DNA of 9,108 bases from Planctomycetales bacterium (GTDB lineage Bacteria; Planctomycetota; SBBH01): assembly GCA_005239795.1 (NCBI GenBank), contig SBBH01000053.1, positions 1-9,108 on the forward strand, given 5' to 3'. Each line of letters opens with the position of its first letter. The first letter of the stretch is position 1. The position numbers were made by a program, and so were the translations under genes. The notes beneath the pieces were generated by a model. The model did not search any database. It was not told the DNA's origin and saw only the letters and a program-made list of their open reading frames with translations. Below are positions 1 through 5,402 of this stretch, in pieces.

Positions 1-855
1 CCCCCCCCCCAAGATCGCCCGAAACTCCCCCGTCGCGTCACGCGCCTCGAAGACGATCCCGGTGTAGTAGTCGAGGCCCCGGATCACCGATGGGTCAAAG
101 GCGACCCAGGCGTCAAACCCCAGTGCGCGCGCCTGATCGAAGAAATGCGCCAGGACTTCCGAACGCTTCCAGAGATCCTGCCCGGCCAGGAGCGTTTCGA
201 TCCCTTCGGCCGCGGAGCCCAGCCCCATCTCGGCGGCGTAGGCACGCCATTTTTCGGGCGGCATTTTGGCGCGCTTGTCGATCAGGCGAAAGACCTCCTG
301 GGTGCGCTCCGGCGCTACCCTTAAGCGCGCGATCTCCTCCTCCATGAGGCGCCGGTCGCTCACCAGGATCTTCACCTCGCCGGGCGAAAGCCCCACAGCC
401 TCAAAAAACGCCGCCGCGACCTGGACCGCCTCGACGTCGCAGGCGGTCGCGCTCGAGCCGATGCAGTCGAGATTCCACTGAAAGAACTCGCGGCCGCGCC
501 CCTTCTGCGGCCGCTCGTAACGCCAAAAGGGGCCGTACGAAAACCACCGGATCGGCTTGGGAAGCTCGTTCTGCCGGGCCGCCACCATCCGCGCCAAACT
601 CGGCGTCAGCTCCGGCCGCAGGGCCAGAAGATCCCCCCCCTTGTCGGTGAGCGTGAACACCTGCTCCTTGACGAGCTCCTCGCCCGATTTGGCCGCGTAG
701 AGATCCAGCGTCTCGAGGAGAGGCCCTTCGTACTCCTGATACCCGAAGCGCCGTGACGCCTCCCGGACGGACGCGGCCAGCCACTGCCGAAAAGCCATCT
801 CGGCCGGGTAAAAATCGCGTGTCCCGCGGACCGGCTGGATTCTCTGCTTCTTCAT
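1..855 (-). CDS. hisS: Histidyl-tRNA synthetase, C-terminus cut by window edge
   Basis: Class II aminoacyl-tRNA synthetase that charges tRNA-His with histidine in the cytoplasm. I translated 285 codons without interruption from the ATG at 855. Visible motifs are RGTRDF near residues 14-19, RPELTPSLARM near 77-87, motif 2 WRYERPQKGRGREF with Arg112, and the histidine-binding RGLDYYTG with Arg259. These two arginines sit at nearly the same positions as the catalytic Arg113 and Arg259 of E. coli HisRS. The reading stops in the Gly-Gly-Gly of the GGGRYDG motif, which is encoded by a G10 run at the very edge. About 140 residues, including the anticodon-binding domain, would lie outside. No clear Shine-Dalgarno precedes the start. 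It lies 84 nt downstream of the lysR gene on the same strand. The motif 2 and RGLDYYTG signatures fit HisS rather than the HisZ paralogue. Confidence 0.96.
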   Translation of the reverse strand, partial: MKKQRIQPVRGTRDFYPAEMAFRQWLAASVREASRRFGYQEYEGPLLETLDLYAAKSGEELVKEQVFTLTDKGGDLLALRPELTPSLARMVAARQNELPKPIRWFSYGPFWRYERPQKGRGREFFQWNLDCIGSSATACDVEAVQVAAAFFEAVGLSPGEVKILVSDRRLMEEEIARLRVAPERTQEVFRLIDKRAKMPPEKWRAYAAEMGLGSAAEGIETLLAGQDLWKRSEVLAHFFDQARALGFDAWVAFDPSVIRGLDYYTGIVFEARDATGEFRAILGGG

Positions 856-904
856 TTAGGATTCGCGCAAAAATAAGCAGTTATTTCTGCACGGCCCCTT
901 AGGG

Positions 905-910
905 AGTATA
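905..910 (-). promoter_or_regulatory. Possible -10 box for hisS
   Basis: TATACT on the minus strand matches TATAAT at five of six bases and lies about 50 nt upstream of the hisS ATG in an AT-richer patch. No convincing -35 hexamer sits 16-18 nt upstream (GAGGTT at 17 nt), so this is weak. If it is not real, hisS would be read through from lysR. Confidence 0.3.
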
Positions 911-917
911 GCGGCCG

Positions 918-938
918 CGCGGCGAGGAACCTCGCGCG
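918..938 (-). terminator. GC-rich hairpin just after lysR stop
   Basis: The arms GCGAGG and CCTCGC, extended by three more pairs across a one-base bulge, form a compact hairpin starting 2 nt after the lysR stop codon. No U-tract follows on the minus strand, so intrinsic termination would be weak. It could be a pause or RNA-stabilising structure. Confidence 0.3.
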
Positions 939-939
939 A

Positions 940-1857
940 TCAGCCGCGGCCGCGCGCGATCTCGACGAACGCCCGCGCCGCGCGCGTGAGCTTGCGGTTC
1001 TTGGGCGTCACCAGATAGAACGGCCGGTGCAGGTCGACCCCCGCGAGGCGTCGCACAACCACCTCCCGGCAGGCCCTGGGCCCGGCCACCGCCAGCGCCG
1101 AGAGGAACGCGATTCCGATGCCCGCCTTGACCGCCTCGCGCGCCGCCTCGGTGCTGTCCACCTCGCAGATGACGTCGCAGTCGCGCGAGAGCGACATACC
1201 GACCCGGCGTAGCACCCGCTCCAGGACCGAGCGGGTCCCGGAGCCGGCGCCCCGCAGGACCAGGGGCTGTTTTTTTAGATCCTGGGGCGCCAGGGGGCCG
1301 CGGGCGCGAGCGAGCGCGTGGCGCGCCGGGACCGCCAGAACAATCTCATCGCCGGCCCCGGTCATAGAAACGCAATGGACCTGGGCGGACGCGGCCCGAT
1401 CCCCCACGACCCCGAAATCGAGCTCGCCGTCATGAACGCGCCGGATGACGTCGGCCGTGGCGTGCACCGCCACACGCAAGCGCACTTTGGGAAAGCGCTT
1501 GTGGAACCGCGCGGCCCAACGAGGCACCAGATACGTCGCCGGGATCGTGCTGGCGCCGATCGCGAGGTCCCCTGCGACCTCCCCCTTGGCGCGGCCGATC
1601 GCTTCCAACGCCTCGGCGCGCAACGCCAACAGCCGCTTGGCGTATCCATAGAGGGTCTCGCCCGCAGCCGTGAGGCGCACCGAGGCACCCTCCCGGTTGA
1701 AAAGCGCCGCCCCCAGGGCGCGCTCTAGGCCGGCGATCCGGTTTGAGGCCACCGGTTGGGTGCGAAAGACACGCGCCGCCCCCCGCGTGAAAGAAGCCGT
1801 CTCCGCCACCGCCGCGAACAGAGCCAAGGTTTCAAGGTCGATCGCCTCGACGTCCAT
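940..1857 (-). CDS. LysR-type transcriptional regulator
   Basis: A 305-residue DNA-binding regulator, the usual length for the family. Residues 8-67 form the N-terminal winged helix-turn-helix (SFTRGAARVFRTQPVASNRI, then LERALGAALFNR). Residues about 95-300 form the periplasmic-binding-protein-like effector domain, with GASTIPATYLVP (101-112), GELDFGVVG (144-152), GAGSGTR (203-209) and STEAAREAVKAGIGIAFLS (235-253). The GASTIP, GSGTR and STEAxxxAVKAGxGxxFLS pattern resembles the CysL/CbbR-like branch and the selenium-metabolism-associated LysR group; that subfamily placement is from memory and only tentative. The start is ATG at 1857, with AAGGGGG 5 nt upstream. It is divergent from the transglutaminase-like gene, the typical layout for an LTTR and its target. 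The effector is unknown. Confidence 0.92.
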   Translation of the reverse strand: MDVEAIDLETLALFAAVAETASFTRGAARVFRTQPVASNRIAGLERALGAALFNREGASVRLTAAGETLYGYAKRLLALRAEALEAIGRAKGEVAGDLAIGASTIPATYLVPRWAARFHKRFPKVRLRVAVHATADVIRRVHDGELDFGVVGDRAASAQVHCVSMTGAGDEIVLAVPARHALARARGPLAPQDLKKQPLVLRGAGSGTRSVLERVLRRVGMSLSRDCDVICEVDSTEAAREAVKAGIGIAFLSALAVAGPRACREVVVRRLAGVDLHRPFYLVTPKNRKLTRAARAFVEIARGRG

Positions 1858-1898
1858 CCCATCCCCCTTTCCGATGGGTCCCCGTGCCGACCATTCGG

Positions 1899-1927
1899 AT
1901 TTTAAATACCCCTCAACAACGGTTCAA
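1899..1927 (-). promoter_or_regulatory. Sigma70-type promoter of the lysR gene
   Basis: On the minus strand TTGAAC (1922-1927) and TAAAAT (1899-1904) are separated by exactly 17 nt. This places the transcript start near 1892 and gives a leader of about 35 nt that includes the AAGGGGG ribosome site. It is the best-formed promoter in the window besides the sigma-factor one. Confidence 0.6.
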
Positions 1928-1936
1928 ATGTATACC
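1921..1936 (+). promoter_or_regulatory. Possible LysR operator and weak -10 of divergent gene
   Basis: GGTTCAAATGTATACC is an imperfect dyad (5 of 8 pairs) overlapping the -35 of lysR. It contains TATACC (1931-1936), a weak -10 for the plus-strand gene. An LTTR site in this place would allow autorepression together with control of the divergent gene. There is no strict T-N11-A dyad, so confidence is low. Confidence 0.25.
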
Positions 1937-1977
1937 TTCCCGGGGTCTGCGAGGCCGGCCTCAAGGAGAAAATGACA

Positions 1978-2955
1978 ATGCGATACGCTTTTTCTTTGGC
2001 CATGGGTCTTCTGATCGACGCGGCGGTCGCGGGGACCGCCATCCCCCCGGCGGCCCCCTCCATTCTGACAGCCCCCCGGACGTTCATCTTCTCCTACGAA
2101 ACGGCGGTGACGCCCCCCGAAGGAGCCCAAAAGGTCCGCCTCTGGATCCCTCTTCCCGCGAGCGACTCCCACCAGACGATCCAGAACCTCACGATCACGG
2201 CGTCCGTCCCGCACCTGACGTCGCAGGAACCGGAATACGGGAACACGATGGCTTACCTCGAAGCCTCCGCCCCCTTCGCGGGCCCCCTCACGGTTGCGAT
2301 GAGCTTCACGGCAACCCGCACGGAGAACACCGGCGGCGCCAACGGAGGAAATGCCTCAAGAGAACGCCTCCTCAAGGGGGACACACTGGCCCCTCTCGAT
2401 ACCCCTGAGCTCCAAACGATTCGCAATAAGGCGATCGGTCCGGCGAGCGCGCCGGGCGAGGTCGCCCGCAAGGCGTATGACGCGGTCCTTGACCACATGA
2501 CCTACGACAAATCGGGAACCGGCTGGGGGAAGGGGGATCTGCGCCATGCCTGTGCAGTAGGGAAGGGAAACTGCACCGATTTCCATGCCCTCTTTATCGG
2601 CCTCCTGCGTGCCTCGAAGGTGCCGGCGCGCTTCGAGGTCGGATTTTCACTTCCCCCCGAGCGCGGCGGCAGCGAGATCAAGGGATACCACTGCTGGGCG
2701 CTCTACCAAGACCCGGCACAAGGCTGGATCCCCGTCGACGCCTCCGAGGCGGACAAGGACCCCGCGATGGCCGAATACTATTTCGGCCGCCACAGCACGA
2801 ACCGCATCAAATTCACCATGGGCCGGGACGTGTCGCTTTCGCCCCGGCAGGACGGGCCCCCCTTGAATTACTTCATCTACCCTTACGCCGAGGCGGATGG
2901 GAAGCCGTTGGACCAGGGCGTAATGCGCAAGTTCTCCTTCAAGGATCTTCCTTAA
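1978..2955 (+). CDS. Exported transglutaminase-like cysteine hydrolase
   Basis: A 325-residue protein of the transglutaminase-like/papain-fold superfamily. The N-terminus (RYAFSLAMGLLIDAAVAG) looks like a short signal peptide with an AVA-G cleavage site, so it probably acts outside the cytoplasm. Residues about 30-115 resemble the beta-rich N-terminal part of such proteins. The core holds the catalytic triad: Cys199 in GKGNCTDFHALFIG, His238 in GYHCWALY and Asp254 in WIPVDASEAD. SGTGWGKGDLRHAC and NYFIYPYAEADG are motifs I associate with a widespread bacterial family of unknown substrate. The start at 1978 is preferred because AAGGAG (1963-1968) is 9 nt upstream. The in-frame ATG at 1972 has only 3 nt spacing. 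Whether it cross-links, cuts amides or is a protease is not visible. It may be controlled by the divergent LysR. Confidence 0.86.
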   Translation: MRYAFSLAMGLLIDAAVAGTAIPPAAPSILTAPRTFIFSYETAVTPPEGAQKVRLWIPLPASDSHQTIQNLTITASVPHLTSQEPEYGNTMAYLEASAPFAGPLTVAMSFTATRTENTGGANGGNASRERLLKGDTLAPLDTPELQTIRNKAIGPASAPGEVARKAYDAVLDHMTYDKSGTGWGKGDLRHACAVGKGNCTDFHALFIGLLRASKVPARFEVGFSLPPERGGSEIKGYHCWALYQDPAQGWIPVDASEADKDPAMAEYYFGRHSTNRIKFTMGRDVSLSPRQDGPPLNYFIYPYAEADGKPLDQGVMRKFSFKDLP

Positions 2956-2970
2956 AAAAAAGAAAAGCAA

Positions 2971-3007
2971 AAAAAGGGGTCAAGTCTCTTTTATAATATT
3001 TAGCCCC
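2971..3007. repeat. Motif resembling RAYT/REP element end
   Basis: An A-rich run leads into GGGGTCAAGTCTC, then an AT-rich stretch containing TATAAT (2992-2997), then GCCCC. The GGGG and CCCC blocks can pair. From memory, A-rich tracts followed by GGGGTCAAGTCT or GGGGTCAGGTCT recur beside REP-associated tyrosine transposases and in intergenic repeats of many uncultured bacteria. No transposase gene is present here. Confidence 0.35.
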
Positions 3008-3057
3008 CTGATGACAGCTATTCCCTGCGGAGGATGTTCCACATAAGACCCCTTCAA

Positions 3058-3093
3058 GCGGCCGCTCTTGACGCGGCCCTTCCGACGGTCGCG
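3058..3093. repeat. 36-nt direct repeat, copy 1, with hairpin
   Basis: Matches 3156-3191 at 30 of 36 positions without gaps, 98 nt apart. Inside it GGCCGC (3060-3065) and GCGGCC (3073-3078) form a 6-bp stem around a 7-nt loop. The loop differs between copies while the stem is identical. The repeat ends with CGGTCGCG, which recurs at 3314-3321. Confidence 0.6.
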
Positions 3094-3155
3094 GTTGGCG
3101 GCATCCGACACCTCGCGGTCGCCGGGGACACTTTCGTGCAAAACACCGTCTCCAG

Positions 3156-3191
3156 GCGGCCGCTCTGATTGCGGCCCTACCGGCGGTCGCG
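3156..3191. repeat. 36-nt direct repeat, copy 2, with hairpin
   Basis: Second copy of the repeat at 3058-3093. The stem GGCCGC (3158-3163) with GCGGCC (3171-3176) is conserved, the 7-nt loop is TCTGATT instead of TCTTGAC. It ends six bases before the first CCGCC hairpin module. Confidence 0.6.
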
Positions 3192-3196
3192 TTCTT

Positions 3197-3254
3197 CCGC
3201 CTATGCGCTTCGCGCGACGGCGGACCCGCCGGAGCACCAACGGTGCGAAGGCGG
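3197..3254. repeat. Tandem hairpin pair A+B of CCGCC/GGCGG module
   Basis: Unit A (3197-3223) is CCGCC, 3 nt, GCGC, TTC loop, GCGC, 3 nt, GGCGG. Linker AC. Unit B (3226-3254) is CCGCC, 3 nt, GCACC, AAC loop, GGTGC, 3 nt, GGCGG. Outer arms are constant, inner stems differ but remain fully paired. The GGCGG of A can also pair with the CCGCC of B across the linker. Confidence 0.7.
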
Positions 3255-3296
3255 GCCGAAGACGTTCGGCATGGAGACATCTCTCCAACCCATGCC
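3255..3296. repeat. Two further adjacent hairpins
   Basis: GCCGAA/TTCGGC (3255-3260 and 3265-3270) form a 6-bp stem with a GACG loop directly after unit B. It overlaps by three bases a second hairpin at 3268-3296. That one pairs GGCATGG with CCATGCC, or alternatively GGAGA with TCTCC around a CATC loop. Confidence 0.45.
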
Positions 3297-3313
3297 TCAC
3301 TCGAGTTCGGCGA

Positions 3314-3371
3314 CGGTCGCGGTGGAGTTGATGAGAAATATCCCCTGCGATGTCGGACCGCACCGCGACCG
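3314..3371. repeat. 11-bp perfect inverted repeat
   Basis: CGGTCGCGGTG (3314-3324) is exactly complementary to CACCGCGACCG (3361-3371), with 36 nt between. The left arm lies in a 12-mer, GACGGTCGCGGT (3312-3323), that also occurs at 3084-3095, so both arms belong to the local repeat vocabulary. Confidence 0.55.
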
Positions 3372-3485
3372 GCCTCATCCGCCGGCACAAAGTGGAGGCG
3401 GGCACGCCTCGTCGAACGCTCCCGCCGCGGGTCGCGAGCGGCCGCCGTACCAGGCAGTTCTCCCGGACAAAAAAACACAACATGA

Positions 3486-3534
3486 GGAAGGGGCCGCCTC
3501 GGCGGGTCCCATCGCCACTTCGGCGGCCCCTTTC
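3486..3534 (+). terminator. Long GC hairpin flanked by A and T tracts
   Basis: AAGGGGCCGCC (3488-3498) pairs perfectly with GGCGGCCCCTT (3522-3532), extended by a G-T and a G-C pair. The 23-nt loop contains a further GGCG/CGCC stem. An A7 run lies about 10 nt upstream and a TTTCCCTTT pyrimidine stretch follows, so it looks like a transcription terminator. The T-tract is broken. Its outer CCGCC/GGCGG arms echo the hairpin module. What transcript it would end is unclear. Confidence 0.4.
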
Positions 3535-3586
3535 CCTTTGGGTGGCCGGAGGCGGGAAGCGGTCGCCGTTTCTGTTAAGAAGAACG

Positions 3587-3611
3587 CGGGCCGATAGAAA
3601 AAGCCGGCCCG
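3587..3611. repeat. 7-bp hairpin with A-rich loop
   Basis: CGGGCCG (3587-3593) pairs with CGGCCCG (3605-3611) around an 11-nt A-rich loop. No T-tract follows on either strand. Confidence 0.4.
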
Positions 3612-3795
3612 AAGGGACGGCAATACCCCTTGGGTGGGTGGGGGAAACTTTGTTGTTTTTTTATCCGCGCGCGGGATTCACAAGGACAAGGAAGCATGCG
3701 CCCCGGGGCGGGAACTTCCGAGACGGCATGTCGAGCAGGCCCGAGGCAGACTATCGCGCTTGAGAAGATCTTTCATCCTTGGTCCGAGGGCCGTC

Positions 3796-3848
3796 GCCTG
3801 CCTGCGCCGCGGGAAGCACTTCGTCCAGTAGCGGCGCGGCAGGCAGGC
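3796..3848. repeat. Long 15-bp bulged hairpin
   Basis: GCCTGCCT and GCGCCGC (3796-3810) pair with GCGGCGC (3831-3837) and AGGCAGGC (3841-3848), interrupted only by a 3-nt bulge (3838-3840). The 20-nt loop has its own GAAG/CTTC mini-stem. It is followed at once by a 5-bp hairpin (3847-3863), another (3866-3880, CGCTC/GAGCG) and a short one (3898-3908). Confidence 0.6.
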
Positions 3849-3917
3849 TCGACCGGAGCGAGCCGCGCTCTTGGCGAGCGAAACCTGCGCGGCGAGCGTC
3901 CGTCGGACAAGAAGCGC

Positions 3918-3979
3918 CCGCCTACGCCCTTTCAGGGCTACGGCGGGTCCGCCGTAACTGACAAAGTCAGTGAAAGCGG
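3918..3979. repeat. Tandem hairpin pair C+D of CCGCC/GGCGG module
   Basis: Unit C (3918-3946) is CCGCC, TAC, GCCCT, TTC loop, AGGGC, TAC, GGCGG. Linker GT. Unit D (3949-3979) is CCGCC, GTA, ACTGAC, AAA loop, GTCAGT, GAA, AGCGG (one mismatched outer pair). The AGCGG of D can instead pair with CCGCT at 3983-3987 around AAA. TACGGCGG-GT-CCGCCGTA (3939-3956) is also a perfect 8-bp inverted repeat. It lies within 100 nt downstream of the ftsY stop, so it would be in that operon's 3' untranslated region. Confidence 0.7.
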
Positions 3980-4016
3980 AAACCGCTCATAGGGGCGCCT
4001 CTCGGAATGAATGATC

Positions 4017-4949
4017 TCATGACCCCAGGAGACCGTCGACATAGGTCTCCGGATCGAAGGGGGCCAGATCCTCCGCGGTCTCCCCCGTCCCCACGAAAAG
4101 GACGGGGATCGCGAGCTCGTCCTGGATCGCCACGCAGATCCCCCCGCGCGCGGTGCCGTCCATCTTCGCCAGGGCGACCCCCGTCACCTGGACGGCCTTT
4201 TGGAATTCGCGCGCCTGCGCGAGGGCGTTCTGTCCGCCGTTGGCGTCGAGCACCAGAAGCACCTCGTGCGGGGCACCCGGGACCGCCTTCCCCGCGACAC
4301 GCACGATCTTTGAGAGCTCCTGCATGAGATGGTGATAGGTGTGAAGCCGTCCCGCGGTATCAACCAGAAGAAGATCAACGCTGCGGCTCGCCGCCGCCTG
4401 CGCCGCGTCGAAGACGACCGCGGCCGGATCCCCCCCTTCCTGGGTGCGTACGCAGGGAACCCCCACGCGCGCGCACCAGATGGCGAGCTGTTCCACCGCC
4501 GCCGCGCGAAAAGTGTCGGCCGCCGCCACGATCACTTTCTTACCGGACGCGCTGTAGCGGCTGGCGAGCTTGGCGACCGTCGTGGTCTTGCCGGTGCCGT
4601 TGACGCCCACGACGAGCGCGACCGTGGGCCCGGAGGGGGCGAAACGCAACTCCCGGGGAGGCGCGAGACGCCCCAAAATCTCTTGGCGAAGGAGCGCCCG
4701 GACGTCGCCCGGGTCGGCACCGGATGCCCTGAACGCCTGCGCCACTTTTTGAGCGATCTCGGCGGCCGCGCGAACGCCGCAATCGGCCGCCAGAAGCGTC
4801 TCCTCAAGCGACTCGATCGACGCGGTATCAAGCGAACGCCCCGCGCCCCCGGCACCCAAAATCCCGGCGAGCTTCGCCAGGAGGCCGGTACGGCTCTTGG
4901 TCAGCCCCCCGAGCAGTTTTTCTTTTTCGCCAAACCCCCAGAACGCCAC
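4017..4949 (-). CDS. ftsY: Signal recognition particle receptor FtsY
   Basis: The SRP-receptor GTPase that docks ribosome-SRP complexes at the membrane for co-translational insertion of proteins. It is 310 residues, a bare NG-domain protein without the acidic A domain of E. coli FtsY. The four-helix N domain spans about 1-95. GTPase motifs are G1 GVNGTGKT (115-122), DTFRAAAVEQL (145-155), DTAGR (197-201), DANGGQNAL (235-243), G4 AKMDGTARGG (261-270) and GTGE (287-290), ending in DLAPFDPETYVDGLLG. The order and the C-terminal motif fit FtsY rather than Ffh, since there is no M domain. G4 has Ala in place of the common Thr of TKLD. The start is GTG at 4949, 3 nt after the nusB stop, with GGGGAGG (4958-4964) 8 nt upstream inside nusB. 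It is the last gene of ribH-nusB-ftsY. Confidence 0.96.
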   Translation of the reverse strand: MAFWGFGEKEKLLGGLTKSRTGLLAKLAGILGAGGAGRSLDTASIESLEETLLAADCGVRAAAEIAQKVAQAFRASGADPGDVRALLRQEILGRLAPPRELRFAPSGPTVALVVGVNGTGKTTTVAKLASRYSASGKKVIVAAADTFRAAAVEQLAIWCARVGVPCVRTQEGGDPAAVVFDAAQAAASRSVDLLLVDTAGRLHTYHHLMQELSKIVRVAGKAVPGAPHEVLLVLDANGGQNALAQAREFQKAVQVTGVALAKMDGTARGGICVAIQDELAIPVLFVGTGETAEDLAPFDPETYVDGLLGS

Positions 4950-4952
4950 CCG

Positions 4953-5402
4953 CTATGCCTCCCCGTCCGGGCGCGGGGATCGCCCCGGCTGCTTTTCCTT
5001 TTGGGAGGCGATGGCATCGAGGACGCCGTTCACGAACGCACCCGATTTGGCGTCGCCGAAACGCTGAGCCAATTTTACCGCCTCGGCGAGCGCGACGGCC
5101 CGCGGAATGCCGGGCAGGTGAAAAGACTCGCACACGCCGATCCGGAGAATGTTCCGTTCGATCGCGGCCAGGCGCTTGATCTTCCAGTTTTTGAGCGCCG
5201 GTTCGATCCGCGCGTCGATCTCGCGGCGTCGGTTCAAGCATTCCCGCACCAGGGTGAGCGCATAGGGAAGCTGGACCAACGCCGCCGTAAGATCGGGAAT
5301 CTCGTCGACCGCCTGGGCCCGGCGCGCCTCGCATTCGTAAAGGACCTTCAAGGCCGCCTCGCGTGCCTTGCGCCGGGTTCCGTGCGGGCGCGGGCGCGTC
5401 AT
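4953..5402 (-). CDS. nusB: Transcription antitermination protein NusB
   Basis: A small helical RNA-binding protein that joins NusE (S10) on boxA RNA to let RNA polymerase read through rRNA operons. It is 149 residues, normal for NusB. Family landmarks are RRKAREAALKVLYECE (10-25), NWKIKRLAAIERNILRIGVCE (72-92, with the conserved helix motif) and IPRAVALAEAVKLAQRFGDAKSGAFVNGVLD (99-129). The open frame continues upstream inside ribH. The ATG at 5402 was chosen because homology begins there and because ATGA overlaps the ribH stop by 4 nt, a standard coupling arrangement. GGGGAG abuts the start with no spacing, so translation probably depends on ribosomes finishing ribH. The C-terminal tail (132-149) is polar and likely disordered. 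Confidence 0.95.
   Translation of the reverse strand: MTRPRPHGTRRKAREAALKVLYECEARRAQAVDEIPDLTAALVQLPYALTLVRECLNRRREIDARIEPALKNWKIKRLAAIERNILRIGVCESFHLPGIPRAVALAEAVKLAQRFGDAKSGAFVNGVLDAIASQKEKQPGRSPRPDGEA

Larger units (their letters stand above)
2956..4016. other. Non-coding, hairpin-dense interval between convergent genes
   Basis: About 1.06 kb lies between the stop of the transglutaminase-like gene and the stop of ftsY. Open frames here on both strands give arginine- and proline-rich sequences with no motif and no ribosome site, and they overlap one another, so I call no gene. The DNA is instead full of inverted repeats, listed separately. Candidates are a structured RNA, a REP/BIME-type repeat cluster, or decayed mobile DNA. 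I saw no tRNA, tmRNA, RNase P or SRP RNA signature. Confidence 0.6.

Noticed and set aside
401..784. Minus-strand open frame of 127 codons inside hisS
   Set aside because: Out-of-frame shadow; the correct frame gives uninterrupted HisS from 855 to the edge.
1915..1936. GGTTCAAAT looks like a tRNA T-loop
   Set aside because: Flanking bases do not form a 5-bp T-stem and no other tRNA arms are present.
2992..2997. Perfect TATAAT as a plus-strand promoter for a non-coding RNA
   Set aside because: No -35 at the right distance and it sits inside an AT-rich repeat-like motif, so a chance match is likely. Still worth checking if RNA is found here.
2980..3483. Two overlapping minus-strand open frames (167 and 179 codons) in the intergenic island
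   Set aside because: Very rich in Arg and Pro, no domain or motif, no ribosome site, overlapping each other and full of hairpin repeats. High GC makes such frames expected by chance.
3486..3534. Fifth copy of the CCGCC/GGCGG hairpin module
   Set aside because: The outer arms match, but the inner spacing is irregular (2 nt, 4-bp stem, 8-nt loop, 5 nt) and the stem extends into a terminator-like structure, so I list it as a terminator.
3197..3979. CRISPR array or integron attC sites
   Set aside because: Only four units in two pairs with 2-nt linkers, no spacers of regular length, no Cas or integrase gene nearby, and no conserved attC core sites seen.
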